The translations under genes and the position numbers were made by a program. This document shows, piece by piece, positions 26,495 to 35,877 of a DNA stretch of 64,000 bases (positions are counted from its first letter, which is position 1; each line of letters starts with the position of its first letter). This stretch comes from Psychrilyobacter atlanticus DSM 19335. Its GTDB lineage: Bacteria > Fusobacteriota > Fusobacteriia > Fusobacteriales > Fusobacteriaceae. Where the stretch lies: positions 1,913,159-1,977,158 of the forward strand of contig NZ_KE384547.1 in the NCBI RefSeq assembly GCF_000426625.1, read 5' to 3'. Under the pieces are notes generated by a model. The model was not told where the DNA came from and did not search any database. It saw nothing but the letters and a program-made list of their open reading frames with translations.

Positions 26495-27688
26495 TTATTT
26501 AACTATTGCTAATGTATCTCTAGCGATTACTAATTCTTCATTTGTTTGAATCTTGTAGATAGCTACTTTAGAAGTTTCTGTAGATAATTTTACAGATCCT
26601 TTCTTTCTTACTGAGTTAACAGCTTCATCTAATTCTACACCCATAAATTCTAATCCTTCTAAAGATTTAGATCTTATTAAGTTAGAGTTTTCTCCAATTC
26701 CACCTGTGAAACAGATCATGTCTACTCCACCCATAGCTGCTGCGTATGATGCGATATAAGCTCTGATTCTATAAGTCATCATATCGATAGCTAATGCTGC
26801 TCTTTCATCTCCAGCTCCTCTTGCAATTTCAAGATCTCTACAGTCAGATGACTTTTCGAAGATTCCTAAGATTCCAGATTGCTTGTTCATTCTAGCATCG
26901 ATTTCTTTATCAGTTAACTCTCTCTTAGCTTTGATAAATAATGCTGCTGCTGGATCGATATCTCCACATCTAGTTCCCATCATTAATCCTTGTAATGGAG
27001 TTAATCCCATTGAAGTATCTACTGATTTACCATCTTTAACAGCTGATATAGATGCTCCGTTTCCTAAGTGACATATGATTACTTTTGAGTTAGCAGGGTT
27101 TCCTAATAAATCGTTAGCTAATCCAGAAACGAATTTATGAGAAGTTCCGTGGAATCCGTATTTTCTTACTTTTAACTCTGTGTAGTCAGCATATGGTAAT
27201 GGATACATAAATGCTTTTGCTGGCATAGTTTGGTGGAATGCTGTATCAAATACTCCTACATTAGGCTTTCCAGGAATAAGTTCCATACAAGTTTTTACAC
27301 CTAATAAGTTAGCTGGGTTATGTAATGGAGCTAATTCGTTGTTAGCTTCGATCCCTGCCATTACTTTTTCATCTAATAATACAGATGTTGTGAATTCTTC
27401 TCCACCATGTACTATTCTATGTCCAACTGCGTCAACTTCTTTGATATCTGCAATTACTCCGTGCTCTCCTGTTAATGTGTTTAACACTAATTCTAAAGCT
27501 TCCTTATGTGTAGGCATATCATGCTCTAATTCTAATTCGAAATCTGTAGCTGGTACTTCGTACTCAAACTTAGATCCGTGAATTCCAATTCTGTCACATA
27601 GACCTATTGCGAATACCTCTTCAGTTGTTGGGTTGATTAGTTGGTACTTTAAAGATGAACTACCACAGTTAATTACTAAAACTTTCAT
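26495..27688 (-). CDS. ackA: Acetate kinase
   Basis: AckA converts acetyl phosphate and ADP to acetate and ATP, the energy-yielding step of acetate fermentation. The 397-residue length is normal. Motifs are VINCGSSSLKYQL (5-17), GFHGTSHKFVS near residue 180, ICHLGNGASISAV near 207 and the C-terminal FTGGIGENS near 325. It lies 98 bp downstream of pta on the same strand, as in many bacteria. The ATG at 27688 follows TAGGAGGAAATAATTA. Confidence 0.97.
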   Translation of the reverse strand: MKVLVINCGSSSLKYQLINPTTEEVFAIGLCDRIGIHGSKFEYEVPATDFELELEHDMPTHKEALELVLNTLTGEHGVIADIKEVDAVGHRIVHGGEEFTTSVLLDEKVMAGIEANNELAPLHNPANLLGVKTCMELIPGKPNVGVFDTAFHQTMPAKAFMYPLPYADYTELKVRKYGFHGTSHKFVSGLANDLLGNPANSKVIICHLGNGASISAVKDGKSVDTSMGLTPLQGLMMGTRCGDIDPAAALFIKAKRELTDKEIDARMNKQSGILGIFEKSSDCRDLEIARGAGDERAALAIDMMTYRIRAYIASYAAAMGGVDMICFTGGIGENSNLIRSKSLEGLEFMGVELDEAVNSVRKKGSVKLSTETSKVAIYKIQTNEELVIARDTLAIVK

Positions 27689-27786
27689 TAATTATTTCCT
27701 CCTAGATTTTATTTGATGATATATATTTCACTTATCATCTATATTATTTTTGTAGGAGCTATCTCTAACTCCTACTATTTTATCTA

Positions 27787-28782
27787 TTAGTTAGCTTGTA
27801 CTGATGTTATTGCTGTTAAGTTTACTATATCAGATACTGAACAACCTCTTGAAAGGTCATTGATTGGTGCTGCTAAACCTTGTAATAACGGTCCATGAGC
27901 TTCTGCTCCTGCTAATCTTTGTACTAATTTATATCCGATATTTCCTGCTGCTAAGTTAGGGAATACTAAGATATTAGCGTTTCCTGCTACTTTTGATTCA
28001 GGTGCTTTTTTAGCTCCTACTGCTGCTACTAATGCTGCATCAGCTTGTAATTCAGCTTCAAATTCGAAGTCTACATTACTTTCAGCTAATATCTTGCCTG
28101 CTTCTGCCACTACATCTACTGAATCATGTTTAGCTGATCCTTTAGTTGAGAATGTCATTAATGCTACCTTTGGCTCAATTCCTGCTACTGATCTAGCTGT
28201 TTCAGCTGCACCCATAGCAATATCAGCTAATTGTTGAGAATTAGGTTCTGGTATTACTGCACAGTCACCAAATATTAAGATGTTTCCATACTCTTCAACT
28301 TTATCTTTTAATTCCATGATGAATACAGATGATACTGTTTTCATTCCTGGCTTAGGTCCTATTACTTGGAATCCAGCTCTAAGTACGTTTGCTGTAGGTG
28401 AATCTGATCCAGATACCATTCCATCTGCATCTCCTAAAGCTACCATCATAGCACCAAAGAAGTTAACATCTGTAGTTAAGATCTCTTTAGCTTTTTCTGG
28501 AGTCATTCCTTTCTTAGCTCTTCTTTCTACTAATTTAGCTACATAAGCATCTATATTTTCAAAAGTGTTTGGATCTATTATAGTAGCTCCCTCTAAGTTA
28601 GCTCCTACTTTTGCTGCTTCTGCATTTAAAGTTTCTACGTTTCCTACTAATACAACTTTAGCCAATCCCTCTTTTACGATTTCTTGTGCTGCTTTTAATA
28701 CTCTTTCATCAGTTGCTTCTGGTAAAACGATAGTCTTTTGTGCGATTTTAGATTTTTCTTTTATTTGATTAATGATTCCCAT
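27787..28782 (-). CDS. pta: Phosphate acetyltransferase
   Basis: Pta interconverts acetyl-CoA and acetyl phosphate. This is the short, single-domain form (331 residues). It has the N-terminal IVLPEATDERVLKAA motif, the central VSGSDSPTANVLRAGFQVIG and the C-terminal LQGLAAPINDLSRGCSV signature. It is the first gene of a pta-ackA pair. The ATG at 28782 follows GGGAGGATGACTA. A TATTAT-type -10 lies about 25 bp before the ribosome site. It supplies acetyl phosphate from the acetyl-CoA made by the neighbouring PFOR. Confidence 0.96.
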   Translation of the reverse strand: MGIINQIKEKSKIAQKTIVLPEATDERVLKAAQEIVKEGLAKVVLVGNVETLNAEAAKVGANLEGATIIDPNTFENIDAYVAKLVERRAKKGMTPEKAKEILTTDVNFFGAMMVALGDADGMVSGSDSPTANVLRAGFQVIGPKPGMKTVSSVFIMELKDKVEEYGNILIFGDCAVIPEPNSQQLADIAMGAAETARSVAGIEPKVALMTFSTKGSAKHDSVDVVAEAGKILAESNVDFEFEAELQADAALVAAVGAKKAPESKVAGNANILVFPNLAAGNIGYKLVQRLAGAEAHGPLLQGLAAPINDLSRGCSVSDIVNLTAITSVQAN

Positions 28783-29011
28783 TAGTCATCCTCCCGATCT
28801 ATATAATATGAAACCTATATTAACATATTTTACTCTAGTTGTACATATGGTTTTTGTTTTCTTACAACCGGTTAGAACCTAGTGTTTCATTTACAAACTT
28901 TTGTTCCCATAAGCACATTTTTTATACCATTTTTTACTAACATAACTATTATATTATTTTTACGTTTATTTTGAAAGCTTTTTTTGATTTATTTTTATCC
29001 AAATTTAATTT

Positions 29012-30451
29012 TTATTCGAAAATAGCATCTATATACTCTTTAGATTTAAATTCACGGAGGTCCTCTATCCCTTCTCCTACACCAATAAATTTAATTGGTT
29101 TTTTTAACTCTTCAGATATAGCAAATACTATCCCACCTTTAGCTGTTCCATCTAATTTAGTCACTACAAAGCCACTCAATTTAGTTACCTCATTGAATAC
29201 TTTAGCTTGGTTCAAGCCATTTTGACCAGTAGTTCCATCTATTACTAATAAACTTTCATAGGCTGCTTCCCCTACATGTTTTTTTATGATGATGTTTATC
29301 TTCTCTAATTCTTTCATAAGGTTGTTCTTATTATGTAATCTTCCTGCTGTATCTATTATGACTATATCAGCATCTCTATTTTTTGCAGCTTTTAGCGTAT
29401 CAAATACCACTGCACCTGGATCACTTCCCTGCTCATGCTTTATGATATCTGCACCTGCTCTATCTGACCATTCTTCTAATTGCTCAATTGCTGCAGCTCT
29501 AAATGTATCCCCTGCACCTATCACTACTTTTTTACCATCTTTTACAAACTTAGCAGCTAATTTTCCAATGGTAGTTGTTTTTCCTACTCCATTTACCCCT
29601 ACTACTAAGACTATATTCATCCCAGGTTTATCCACTTCTAACTCCGTCCCTTCAGCGATCAAGAACCCTTCCATTACATCTTTTAACACATCATAGACCA
29701 AGTTAGGATCTTTGATCCCTCTTTTTCTAACTTCCTTTTCTAGCTCTCCTACTATTTTCAGAGTCATATCCATACCGATGTCCGATTGAATCAACAGATC
29801 CTCTAACTCCTCATACATCTCTTCATCTATAACACTTCTACCAGCAAAAAGTGTTTTCATCTTTCCAAACAACCCTTCTCTGGTTTTTACAAGTCTTTCC
29901 TTTAAAGATTTAAAAAATCCTCTTTTCTTAGATTTTTCTTCCTTCTTCTTTGATTCTTCATCCTCTTTTCTTTTGGCCTCTTCTTCAGCTTCTTTGGCTA
30001 TTCTATTCTCTTCAGCCTTTAATCTCTCTAATTCTCCTCTTTCTCTCTCCTCTTTCTCCTTCAATTCCTCTAATTCTTTTCTCTCTTGTTCCTCTTTAAT
30101 TTTTAATTTTTCAAGTTTTTCTCTTTCCTCTTCCTCTTTAACTTTTAATTCCTCTAACTCTTTTCTTTTAGCCTCTTCTTCAGCTTTTAATCTTTCATTT
30201 TCTTCTGCCAATTTCTTTTGCTTAGCTTTTTCTATTTCCAACTCTTCGTTTTTAGCTCTTAATTCTTCTTTTCTTTCTAATTCAACCCTTTCAGCTTCTT
30301 TTTGATTTTCTAATGCCTCCAGTTCCTTTCTTTCCTCTTCCTCTTTAACCTTCAATTGTTCCAGTTCTTTTTTTTCTTCCTCTTCTTTTTTTTTTAACTT
30401 TTCATCAGTATCAACTTTCTTTTTTCCAAACCCAAATAATTTTTTAAACAT
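29012..30451 (-). CDS. ftsY: Signal recognition particle receptor FtsY
   Basis: FtsY is the membrane-associated SRP receptor GTPase for co-translational targeting. Its 479 residues comprise a very long KE-rich coiled-coil A domain (about 10-170, repeated blocks of the EEEERKELEELK type) and a standard NG domain (about 180-479). The NG domain has GVNGVGKTTTIGKLA (G1), DTFRAAAIEQL, DTAGRLHNK (G3), TKLDGTAKGG (G4) and GVGEGIEDL. The acidic/basic repetitive N-terminus resembles extended A domains that aid membrane or ribosome contact, but its length and regularity are unusual. It stands alone. The ATG at 30451 follows TAGGAGGAAAAAG. Confidence 0.96.
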   Translation of the reverse strand: MFKKLFGFGKKKVDTDEKLKKKEEEEKKELEQLKVKEEEERKELEALENQKEAERVELERKEELRAKNEELEIEKAKQKKLAEENERLKAEEEAKRKELEELKVKEEEEREKLEKLKIKEEQERKELEELKEKEERERGELERLKAEENRIAKEAEEEAKRKEDEESKKKEEKSKKRGFFKSLKERLVKTREGLFGKMKTLFAGRSVIDEEMYEELEDLLIQSDIGMDMTLKIVGELEKEVRKRGIKDPNLVYDVLKDVMEGFLIAEGTELEVDKPGMNIVLVVGVNGVGKTTTIGKLAAKFVKDGKKVVIGAGDTFRAAAIEQLEEWSDRAGADIIKHEQGSDPGAVVFDTLKAAKNRDADIVIIDTAGRLHNKNNLMKELEKINIIIKKHVGEAAYESLLVIDGTTGQNGLNQAKVFNEVTKLSGFVVTKLDGTAKGGIVFAISEELKKPIKFIGVGEGIEDLREFKSKEYIDAIFE

Positions 30452-30794
30452 CTTTTTCCTCCTAGCATTTTATTGATTTTGTACTCAAATATTAACATAT
30501 TTATTTTTTTTTGTCATAAAACCAAGCCTAAATTCTTTTTTTTACCTTTTAATCTGAACAACCTGATACTAAAAATTGCTTTTTTTTGATTTTAACCAAA
30601 AGAACAAACTCGTGTTCATTAGAGTTTCTTCCATGTATGCGACAGCATCAACGTTCTATTTCTTTCTTTTAAATCCTTTGAACACAATCTCTGTTGAGAT
30701 TACCCAATATAGACATCACCAATATCTCTAAAGTTTATTTCATAAACTAAGAATATTGCGGACACAGAAATTCTCTGATTCACACAGATCTTCT
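30452..30794. other. Unexplained intergenic stretch, locally GC-richer
   Basis: No open frame with a ribosome site is seen. From about 30600 to 30790 the composition departs from the neighbouring AT-rich spacers. The stretch contains AATCTC-TGTT-GAGATT (about 30690-30705) and phrases such as CTGATTCACACAGATC. It may be the remnant of a mobile element or an old repeat; no assignment. Confidence 0.35.
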
Positions 30795-31946
30795 CTATCC
30801 AAAAGCCTTCTTCAATCTTTCTAATCCATCCTCTAACATATATCTAGGGCAGGCTATATTCATCCTTGCAAATCCATCACCCATAAAAGCGCCCCCCATC
30901 ATCAGAGCCAATCCTCCATCTTCCACTAATCTTTCTTTTAATATTTCATTATCCATTCCATATTCTCTCAGGTCCAGCCAAAGCAGATAAGTAGCCTCTG
31001 GTTTCTCCACTCTAATTTGAGGAATGTTTTCACCTATATAATCTATAGCAAATTCTATATTTCCTCTCAGATGATTTAAGAGTTCTTCCAACCACTCCTC
31101 CCCATTATTGTAGGCAGATATCACCATATCCATACAAAAACTATTAGGTTCATGAACTCCAATCAGTGAAAGTTCATCTATAAAACCTTCTTTTTCCTCT
31201 ATTGTGGGAAAAACTACAAAGGAACTTTGAATTCCAGCCAGATTAAAGGTTTTAGTAGAAGAAAGGCATGTATATACAATATTTTCCACTTCCTTACCTA
31301 GACTGGCTATTGAAATATGTTTCCCCTCTAAGATCAGATCACTATGAATTTCGTCGGAGATTATCTTAACTCCGTGTCTCACACAAATCTCTGCGATTTT
31401 TGATAGCTCTTCCCTCTCCCAAACCCTTCCACTAGGGTTGTGAGGGTTACATAATATAAATACCTTGGAGCACTTTACCTTCTCCTCAAAATCTATAAAA
31501 TCAATTACATACCTGCCCTCTTTTTTTAACAGTTCATTTACAACTAATTCTCTGCCATTATTTTTAATCTGTTTTACAAACTGGGGATAAGTTGGAGACT
31601 GAATCATTATTTTGTCCCCTTCGTCAGTCAGAGCCTTGATCAATAGATTTAGAGTGGTCACTACAGTAGGAGAGTGAGCAATTTTATCACAAGATAATTT
31701 ATAGCCATGTCTTTTTTCGACCCAGTTTACTAGACTACCTATATATCTTTCGTTTTCCATTGTATAACCGAATATCTTTTGATTAGCTTTATTTTTTAAA
31801 GTTTCTATCACCACATTAGGAGCTTCTATATCCATATCTGCTACCCACATAGGCAGGATATCTTCCCTTCCAAAATAACTTTTTCTTCCTGCCCATTTTC
31901 TTGAATCATTTTTATTTCTATCTATTTTTTTATTAAAATCAACCAT
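30795..31946 (-). CDS. patB: PatB/MalY-family PLP-dependent cystathionine beta-lyase
   Basis: This 383-residue fold-type I aminotransferase-like enzyme has DRNKNDSRKWAG near the start, PMWVADMD, the CNPHNPSGRVWEREEL segment and the PLP lysine in SSTKTFNLAGIQ near residue 232. MalY/PatB members cleave C-S bonds in cystathionine or cysteine to pyruvate, ammonia and a thiol or H2S. It lies divergent from a MATE pump and 1.6 kb from a cysteine desulfidase gene, suggesting a cysteine/H2S-producing neighbourhood. The ATG at 31946 follows GAGGTTAAAG. Confidence 0.9.
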   Translation of the reverse strand: MVDFNKKIDRNKNDSRKWAGRKSYFGREDILPMWVADMDIEAPNVVIETLKNKANQKIFGYTMENERYIGSLVNWVEKRHGYKLSCDKIAHSPTVVTTLNLLIKALTDEGDKIMIQSPTYPQFVKQIKNNGRELVVNELLKKEGRYVIDFIDFEEKVKCSKVFILCNPHNPSGRVWEREELSKIAEICVRHGVKIISDEIHSDLILEGKHISIASLGKEVENIVYTCLSSTKTFNLAGIQSSFVVFPTIEEKEGFIDELSLIGVHEPNSFCMDMVISAYNNGEEWLEELLNHLRGNIEFAIDYIGENIPQIRVEKPEATYLLWLDLREYGMDNEILKERLVEDGGLALMMGGAFMGDGFARMNIACPRYMLEDGLERLKKAFG

Positions 31947-32106
31947 CTTTAACCTCCTCTGTTTTTTCTTAATATTATACTTCAGTCATTTACAAAAAGA
32001 TATAAATATTATATTTAAACTTCTATTTTTTCTCCGGTAATTCTGAGCATTTCAATTTTTTTTATGGCATAATATTTATATTAGAACATTTTATACAATA
32101 CGAGTT

Positions 32107-32130
32107 CTCCTGCAAAGTAATTTGTAGGAA
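32107..32130 (+). other. Hairpin in the leader of the second MATE gene
   Basis: TCCTGCAAA-GTAA-TTTGTAGGA is a 9-bp stem (one G-T pair) about 20 bp before the start. No T-run follows. A translational control element is possible. Confidence 0.35.
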
Positions 32131-32151
32131 ACACTAAAAAGGAGATAAACT

Positions 32152-33498
32152 ATGAGTAAACATTTAGATCTAACTCAAGGAGACATTGGATGTCTCATAA
32201 AAAAAATAGCTATCCCTTCAAGCATTGGATTTTTATTCAATACCTTATTTAACATTGTAGATACCCTCTATGCCAGTTATATAGGATCTGATGCAGTTTC
32301 AGGTCTTACCCTTTCATTCCCACTTTTTTTCATCCTGATATCTATTGGATCTGGAATGGGAACCGGTACCACAGCCCTCATCTCCAATCTTTTAGGAGAG
32401 AAAAATACAAAAACTGCCAGAGATATATCTGAAGATTCTATAAGTCTTGGAATTATTTTAAGTTTTTTCGTTACCTTTTTAGGAATTGTCCTCACAGGGA
32501 CTACATTTAGATTTTTAAACGCTCCTACAGAAACCACAATTTACGGTGTTCAATATATCCATATAATTATGGGAGGAAGTTTATTCTTCATCTTGAATAG
32601 CTCCTTCAATGCAATTCTTTCTGCCCAAGGAGACACCAAACCTTACAGAAACTTTCTTATCCTTGGTTTTTTCTTAAATTTAATCTTAGATCCTCTCTTT
32701 ATATTAGTTTTTAATATGGGGATTGCAGGTCTTGCCTTAGCTACAGTTTTTATCCAAATAACAGGATCTTTCTATCTCCTAAAAAAAGTTATAGGATCTC
32801 CTTTATTTTCAGAAATAAAATTGCGTCTTAAAAAACCTGATTTTCATCATTATTCAGAAATTTTAAAGCAAGGATTCCCAGCTAGTCTGAATATGATGAG
32901 TATGGCTTTAGGAGTTTTTGTAATCAACTATTTTGTTTTAGATGTAGGTGGCAGCTCTGCAGTAGCAGGCTACGGTATCTCTATGAGAGTCGAACAGATG
33001 GCACTTCTTCCTACTATTGGATTAAATATAGCTATCTTAAGTATTACAGGTCAAAACTTTGGTGCTAGGAATTTAGATAGGATAAAAAAAGTATATAAAT
33101 TAGGTCTCATCTATGGACTTCTTATAATGACCACCGCTATGTTTATCATCTTCCCTTTTTCAAAATATTTTTTAAGATTATTTACAGACGATATGGAAGT
33201 TATAAAATATGGTGTTACCTATTTAAATATTGAAACCTTTGCCTTTAACTCCTACGTTTTTCTAAACATCTCTGTGGCTGTCCTTCAAGGTCTTAAAAAG
33301 CCAAATTTTGTTATTTTTATAGGGGTCTACCGGCAATTTTTGCTCCCCCTATTATTATTTCCTATCTTAATAGTGCTTTTCCCTAATCCAATATATGGTG
33401 TTTGGGTAGGAATCCTTGTAGTAAATTGGAGTGCCGTTATCATCCTTGTTTCCTATACTATATATATGTTAAAAACCTATGAAAAAGATACTCCCTAG
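32152..33498 (+). CDS. MATE-family efflux transporter
   Basis: This 448-residue protein has about 12 transmembrane segments and two MatE repeats (PSSIGFLFNTLFNIVDTLYASYIGSDAVSGLTLSFP; later PASLNMMSMALGVFVINYF). The GQNFGARNLDRIKKVYKLG loop is conserved. It probably exports cationic compounds or a metabolite using an ion gradient. The ATG at 32152 follows AAAAAGGAGATAAACT. Its last codons form the left arm and loop of the downstream bidirectional terminator. It sits between two cysteine-catabolism genes, but a functional tie is only suggested by position. Confidence 0.92.
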   Translation: MSKHLDLTQGDIGCLIKKIAIPSSIGFLFNTLFNIVDTLYASYIGSDAVSGLTLSFPLFFILISIGSGMGTGTTALISNLLGEKNTKTARDISEDSISLGIILSFFVTFLGIVLTGTTFRFLNAPTETTIYGVQYIHIIMGGSLFFILNSSFNAILSAQGDTKPYRNFLILGFFLNLILDPLFILVFNMGIAGLALATVFIQITGSFYLLKKVIGSPLFSEIKLRLKKPDFHHYSEILKQGFPASLNMMSMALGVFVINYFVLDVGGSSAVAGYGISMRVEQMALLPTIGLNIAILSITGQNFGARNLDRIKKVYKLGLIYGLLIMTTAMFIIFPFSKYFLRLFTDDMEVIKYGVTYLNIETFAFNSYVFLNISVAVLQGLKKPNFVIFIGVYRQFLLPLLLFPILIVLFPNPIYGVWVGILVVNWSAVIILVSYTIYMLKTYEKDTP

Positions 33499-33520
33499 TA
33501 TCTTTTCCATAGGTTTTTTT
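33471..33520. terminator. Bidirectional terminator overlapping the MATE stop codon
   Basis: AAAAACCTATG and AAAAGATAC pair with GTATCTTTT and CATAGGTTTTTT around a TCCCTA loop that holds the TAG stop. It serves the convergent cysteine desulfidase gene too. Confidence 0.85.
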
Positions 33521-33523
33521 AAT

Positions 33524-34807
33524 TTAGTATTTATTTGTCATTATTCCTAAGATAGTTTCATCCGTTCCATTCATCCCTATTTGAGATAAGATACCGATAT
33601 TTTTTATAGTTTTTTCTATATCTTTACCTACTATTCCCTCTCCATTAGATAATACTTTTTTAGCTTTTGAAAGGTGTAGTGAATCAAATGCTGCATAAAC
33701 TCCACTGGCTATTTTCATAGCACAAGATGCCTTGGCTCCATCACAAATCATCCCTGAAACATTTCCTAAAGTATTAGTTATTGAATCAGCTACAACTTCT
33801 AAACTTTCTTCCATTACGAAAGCTAGAGCTCCACTAACAGCTGCTGATGCACATATAGCCCCACAATAAGCTGATAATCTACCTACATTTGTTTTGATAT
33901 GAATACAAGCTAAGTGAGAAAAAGCTAATCCTCTGATCATTTGCTCATAACTCAAATCATTATCATTGCAATATTGAATTATTGGTAATGAAGCCGTCAT
34001 TCCCTGGTTTCCACTTCCACTGGTAGTCATTACTGGTAATGGACATCCTGCCATCCTTGCGTCTGATCCTGCTGCTGCTAAACTAGCACTTCTATTTTTT
34101 TGGTCATCTCCATATATACCTTTTTCCATATTTTCACGAATCATCGATCCCATATTTACACCATATTTTTCACTTAATCCCTCTTTCGCTATTGCAGAGT
34201 TATAATCTACCACCATCTTAAAAACATCTTCTATCTCAGATAATTCTACCGTCTTAGCAAAATTATAGATCCCTTCAATTGTAAGGATAGATCTGTCTTC
34301 CTCAGTTGAAACAAAATTTGTATCGTTACAAGCTCTATTTATCAAAGTTTCTCCATTTTTTTCTATTTTTGTAATATTAGTATGTAGATGTTTTATCTCA
34401 ACACTTGCAGATTCGTCCCCATTATAAGCAATAACTCTTGCATATAACTTTACATCTGTTTTTTCATGAATTATATTTATCTCTTTATTTTCAATAAACT
34501 CCTTCACGTCCTCTAATTGTTCTGGCGTAACACTGCTGATAACCATTAATTCTGCATCTGCATTTCCAGCAATAGCTCCCATAACAGCAGAAACCTCTAT
34601 CCCTACCATTCCTCCACCATTTGGAACATTTACACTTTTAACATTTTTTATCATATTTCCAGAAACATATATATCTAATTTAGTTGGAGTTTTTCCCAGA
34701 ATTTCTACAGCTTTTGCCCCTACATAGGCTATAGCAATGGGTTCAGTACACCCCTCTGCTGGTACTATTTCTTCACTTAATATTTTTACAATTTTTTTAA
34801 CGTCCAT
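33524..34807 (-). CDS. L-cysteine desulfidase (CyuA/YhaM, UPF0597 family)
   Basis: This 427-residue [4Fe-4S] enzyme of the serine-dehydratase-alpha-like family breaks L-cysteine into pyruvate, ammonia and sulfide. It shows the family start VPAEGCTEPIAIAY (Cys near residue 20), the substrate loop TTSGSGNQGMTASLP, and the cluster cysteines in YCGAICASAAVSG and MICDGAKASCAMKI. The length is normal. The pyruvate released can feed the PFOR route. The ATG at 34807 follows GAGGGGGAGTT. Upstream on the minus strand, AACAT-AAA-ATGTT followed by GC and T9 (about 34881-34905) is a terminator-like stem. No cysteine regulator is adjacent. Confidence 0.9.
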   Translation of the reverse strand: MDVKKIVKILSEEIVPAEGCTEPIAIAYVGAKAVEILGKTPTKLDIYVSGNMIKNVKSVNVPNGGGMVGIEVSAVMGAIAGNADAELMVISSVTPEQLEDVKEFIENKEINIIHEKTDVKLYARVIAYNGDESASVEIKHLHTNITKIEKNGETLINRACNDTNFVSTEEDRSILTIEGIYNFAKTVELSEIEDVFKMVVDYNSAIAKEGLSEKYGVNMGSMIRENMEKGIYGDDQKNRSASLAAAGSDARMAGCPLPVMTTSGSGNQGMTASLPIIQYCNDNDLSYEQMIRGLAFSHLACIHIKTNVGRLSAYCGAICASAAVSGALAFVMEESLEVVADSITNTLGNVSGMICDGAKASCAMKIASGVYAAFDSLHLSKAKKVLSNGEGIVGKDIEKTIKNIGILSQIGMNGTDETILGIMTNKY

Positions 34808-34880
34808 AACTCCCCCTCAATCTATCGTGATAATTTTTTATTATATTGTATGTGGATTATACACCTAAAACAAAAAAAAA

Positions 34881-34905
34881 GCAACATTTTATGTTCGAAT
34901 TAACG
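34881..34905 (-). terminator. Terminator-like hairpin upstream of the cysteine desulfidase gene
   Basis: On the minus strand AACAT-AAA-ATGTT is followed by GC and then T9. It precedes possible -10 boxes for the desulfidase gene, so it could end a small upstream transcript. Its ATGTTGCTTTTTT end matches the end of the repeat at 20484. Confidence 0.4.
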
Positions 34906-35068
34906 TATTTTAACCGATATTTAGTACAACTTAATTTTTTTCTATCATACAAGATAATAATTTTTTATTAAAATATCAATTTAAACTTATAAATCCATGT
35001 TTTTTTATAATAGATATGCATATAAGCTGATAATAGAGTATAATTTTATAAAAACGAGGAGGTTTCAT

Positions 35069-35377
35069 ATGAATTTAGATAAGATCACTAAAACTATAAA
35101 AGGTGAAGAAATTGTTATCTTGTATGTAAAGAGCAGGAGCTGCAGCGTCTGTATTGAACTTCTACCAAAGGTCGAGGAAGTTGCAGTGTCAGAAAAAATC
35201 GAATTTATAGATATCTACATAGAGGATAATAGAGAGGTCGGAACCAAATATAATGTATTTACTGCTCCTACAGTCATTATGTTTGCTATGGGAAAGGAAG
35301 TATATAGGGAAGGTCGATTTTTAAGAATTTCAGAATTAAAAGATAAAATTTATAAATATAAAGAGTTTTTATTATAA
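35069..35377 (+). CDS. Thioredoxin-fold protein with CSVC active site
   Basis: This 102-residue single-domain thioredoxin-like protein has the motif SRSCSVC near residues 24-30, in place of WCGPC, and the cis-Pro segment FTAPTVIMF. Both redox cysteines are present. The ATG at 35069 follows GAGGAGGTTTCAT; an upstream in-frame ATG (34997) lacks a ribosome site and adds 24 residues with no thioredoxin character. It is probably a cytoplasmic disulfide reductase or adaptor. It ends in a terminator shared with the next convergent gene. Confidence 0.85.
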   Translation: MNLDKITKTIKGEEIVILYVKSRSCSVCIELLPKVEEVAVSEKIEFIDIYIEDNREVGTKYNVFTAPTVIMFAMGKEVYREGRFLRISELKDKIYKYKEFLL

Positions 35378-35401
35378 AAAAAGGCTGGTATAAACCAGCC
35401 T
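35376..35401. terminator. Terminator between the thioredoxin-like gene and the 90-residue protein gene
   Basis: AGGCTGGT-ATAA-ACCAGCCT, with T7 on the minus strand, so it mainly ends the minus-strand gene. Confidence 0.8.
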
Positions 35402-35447
35402 CTTCAGAAAATTCAAAATTCTTTTTAGATTATATTTTTTAAAAAAC

Positions 35448-35720
35448 TCATAAAGTCTTTTTGTGGTAACCTTCCATTATCTCTATAGGTTTAAAGTTAC
35501 AGTATCTATAGTTATGAGCTAACCTCGCTCCATCTTTTATTCGTATTACAGTAAAATAAGGATTAGCTTCTTTTTCATGATCGATAAAATGGATTAAATT
35601 ATCACTGTCTTTTTTTAACAGTACATAGTCATCCCCAATCTCAAGATCGTGTACACCAAAAATTAGAATATCATTTATTTTTACCATATCCCCATTTATT
35701 TCTAACTGCATTTTTTTCAA
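35448..35720 (-). CDS. Small protein of unknown function
   Basis: This 90-residue cytoplasmic-looking protein has no signal peptide and a mostly beta-type pattern (QLEINGDMVKINDILIFGVHDLEIGDDYVLLKK). A conserved-looking HNYRYCNFKPIEI segment lies near the end. I recognise no family. The ribosome site GGGAGGGGAGTAATTTGAAAAAA precedes ATG 35720, and a strong terminator follows. It is transcribed alone. Confidence 0.6.
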   Translation of the reverse strand: MKKMQLEINGDMVKINDILIFGVHDLEIGDDYVLLKKDSDNLIHFIDHEKEANPYFTVIRIKDGARLAHNYRYCNFKPIEIMEGYHKKTL

Positions 35721-35815
35721 ATTACTCCCCTCCCTTTATTCACCAGTTAAATAAATTCAACTACTCTAATTAACCTTTTATTCAAAAAAAACTTTTTTCC
35801 TTTTTTTATTCTTAA

Positions 35816-35870
35816 TAAAAAAAGACTCCCAAGCAAACCCTAACTATAATAGTTGGGTTCACTTAGAAGT
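35816..35870 (-). terminator. Strong terminator of the PAP2-to-radical-SAM operon
   Basis: On the minus strand ACTTCTAAGTGAACCC pairs, with several G-U pairs, with GGGTTTGCTTGGGAGT around an inner AACTA-TTA-TAGTT stem, followed by T7. It lies just past the radical SAM stop. Confidence 0.8.
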
Positions 35871-35877
35871 TTTTATA

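Noticed and set aside
29973-30305. 110-residue Ser/Phe/Leu-rich open frame
   Set aside because: Antisense of the KE-rich repeats of ftsY.
34997-35068. Earlier start for the thioredoxin-like protein
   Set aside because: No ribosome site; GAGGAGG lies directly before ATG 35069.
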